This document shows positions 34,449-34,686 of a stretch of DNA of 34,686 nt, piece by piece. The position numbers were made by a program, and so were the translations under genes. The DNA lies in NCBI GenBank assembly GCA_902609645.1, contig CACLSS010000010.1, positions 1-34,686 on the forward strand. The letters run 5' to 3'. Numbering within the stretch: position 1 is the stretch's first letter; each line of letters opens with the position of its first letter. This DNA comes from an uncultured Pelagibacteraceae bacterium (GTDB lineage: Bacteria > Pseudomonadota > Alphaproteobacteria > Pelagibacterales > Pelagibacteraceae). The notes below the pieces were generated by a model. It had not been told where the DNA came from. It worked only from the letters and a program-made list of their open reading frames with translations, and did no database searches.

Positions 34449-34686
34449 TAGTTCGCTTTCTTCTTAATTTCTGGAAGAGGTAGATAAGGTACTACTCCTG
34501 ATCCTGATTCTTTATCTATGATTACTTTGTCAATATCTGCTAAAACTTTTTCCATTGTTTCTAAATACATTCTCTCTTGTGTAACTTTTTTTGCTTTTGC
34601 ATACTCAGTGTATATAGCTAAAAACCTACTTGCTTCACCCTCAGCTTTGGCAACTACTTCTTTTTTATAAGCTTCGGCTTGTTGTA
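34448..34686 (-). CDS. hflK: HflK, C-terminal end only (truncated by the window)
   Basis: Translating the reverse strand from the window edge gives 78 residues before TAA at 34450-34448: QQAEAYKKEVVAKAEGEASRF at the start, then YTEYAKAKKVTQERMYLETMEKVL, then DKVIIDKESGSGVVPYLPLPEI near the end. The alanine/glutamate-rich helix and the RMYLETMEKVL block are typical of HflK C-terminal regions. The SPFH domain and membrane anchor lie beyond base 34686. The overlap with hflC and the order hflK-hflC-DUF2065-protease support the call. Confidence 0.93.
   Translation of the reverse strand, partial: QQAEAYKKEVVAKAEGEASRFLAIYTEYAKAKKVTQERMYLETMEKVLADIDKVIIDKESGSGVVPYLPLPEIKKKAN

Overview
The window (34.7 kb, strongly AT-rich, almost no intergenic space, many ATGA/TAATG stop-start overlaps) looks like chromosomal DNA of a streamlined marine alphaproteobacterium of the SAR11 / Pelagibacter type. 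The reasons are the low GC, the compact gene packing, the metY gene behind tandem SAM riboswitches, and the glycine-betaine-type demethylation genes. No mobile element, CRISPR array, tRNA, rRNA or prophage signal was seen. The taxonomic call is inference from gene content and style, not from a marker-gene search.

Layout. (1) 1-1866: a truncated msrB on the minus strand, divergent from metY. The metY leader holds a good promoter, a SAM-II aptamer, an intrinsic terminator and then a SAM-V aptamer that contains the ribosome binding site. (2) 1867-8032, plus strand: a small exported DUF4864-like protein, then the heterotetrameric sarcosine oxidase genes in the order soxB-soxD-[small exported SHOCT-like gene]-soxA-soxG, followed by a DUF2237 gene. 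(3) 8035-10312: a circularly permuted ATP-grasp gene divergent from an Anbu-type proteasome-like protease. (4) 16986 down to 10330, minus strand: a dimethylglycine dehydrogenase-like gene, etfB, etfA, the ETF:ubiquinone oxidoreductase and an EamA-type transporter. (5) 17035-17927: two neighbouring paralogous lipoproteins of unknown role. (6) 18012-20745, minus strand: a D-2-hydroxyacid dehydrogenase, a DadA-like FAD oxidoreductase and a bactofilin. (7) 20840-27896, minus strand: leuA followed by mreB-mreC-mreD-mrdA(PBP2)-rodA. (8) 27990-34686, minus strand: hflK (truncated)-hflC-DUF2065-Do-type protease-miaA-ilvB-ilvN-ilvC.

How it fits together. The dimethylglycine dehydrogenase and sarcosine oxidase are consecutive oxidative demethylation steps (dimethylglycine to sarcosine to glycine). 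Both proteins carry folate-binding GcvT-type domains, so the methyl carbons can enter the tetrahydrofolate pool. ETF and ETF-QO give the dehydrogenase a route into ubiquinone. metY assimilates sulfide into homocysteine under SAM control, so the left half of the window centres on methyl and sulfur metabolism. The right half is housekeeping: elongasome, branched-chain amino acids, tRNA modification and envelope proteolysis.

The most informative items are the two-aptamer metY leader with its visible alternative pairings, the small exported gene inside the sarcosine oxidase operon, the reduced Anbu/ATP-grasp pair, and the duplicated lipoprotein family.
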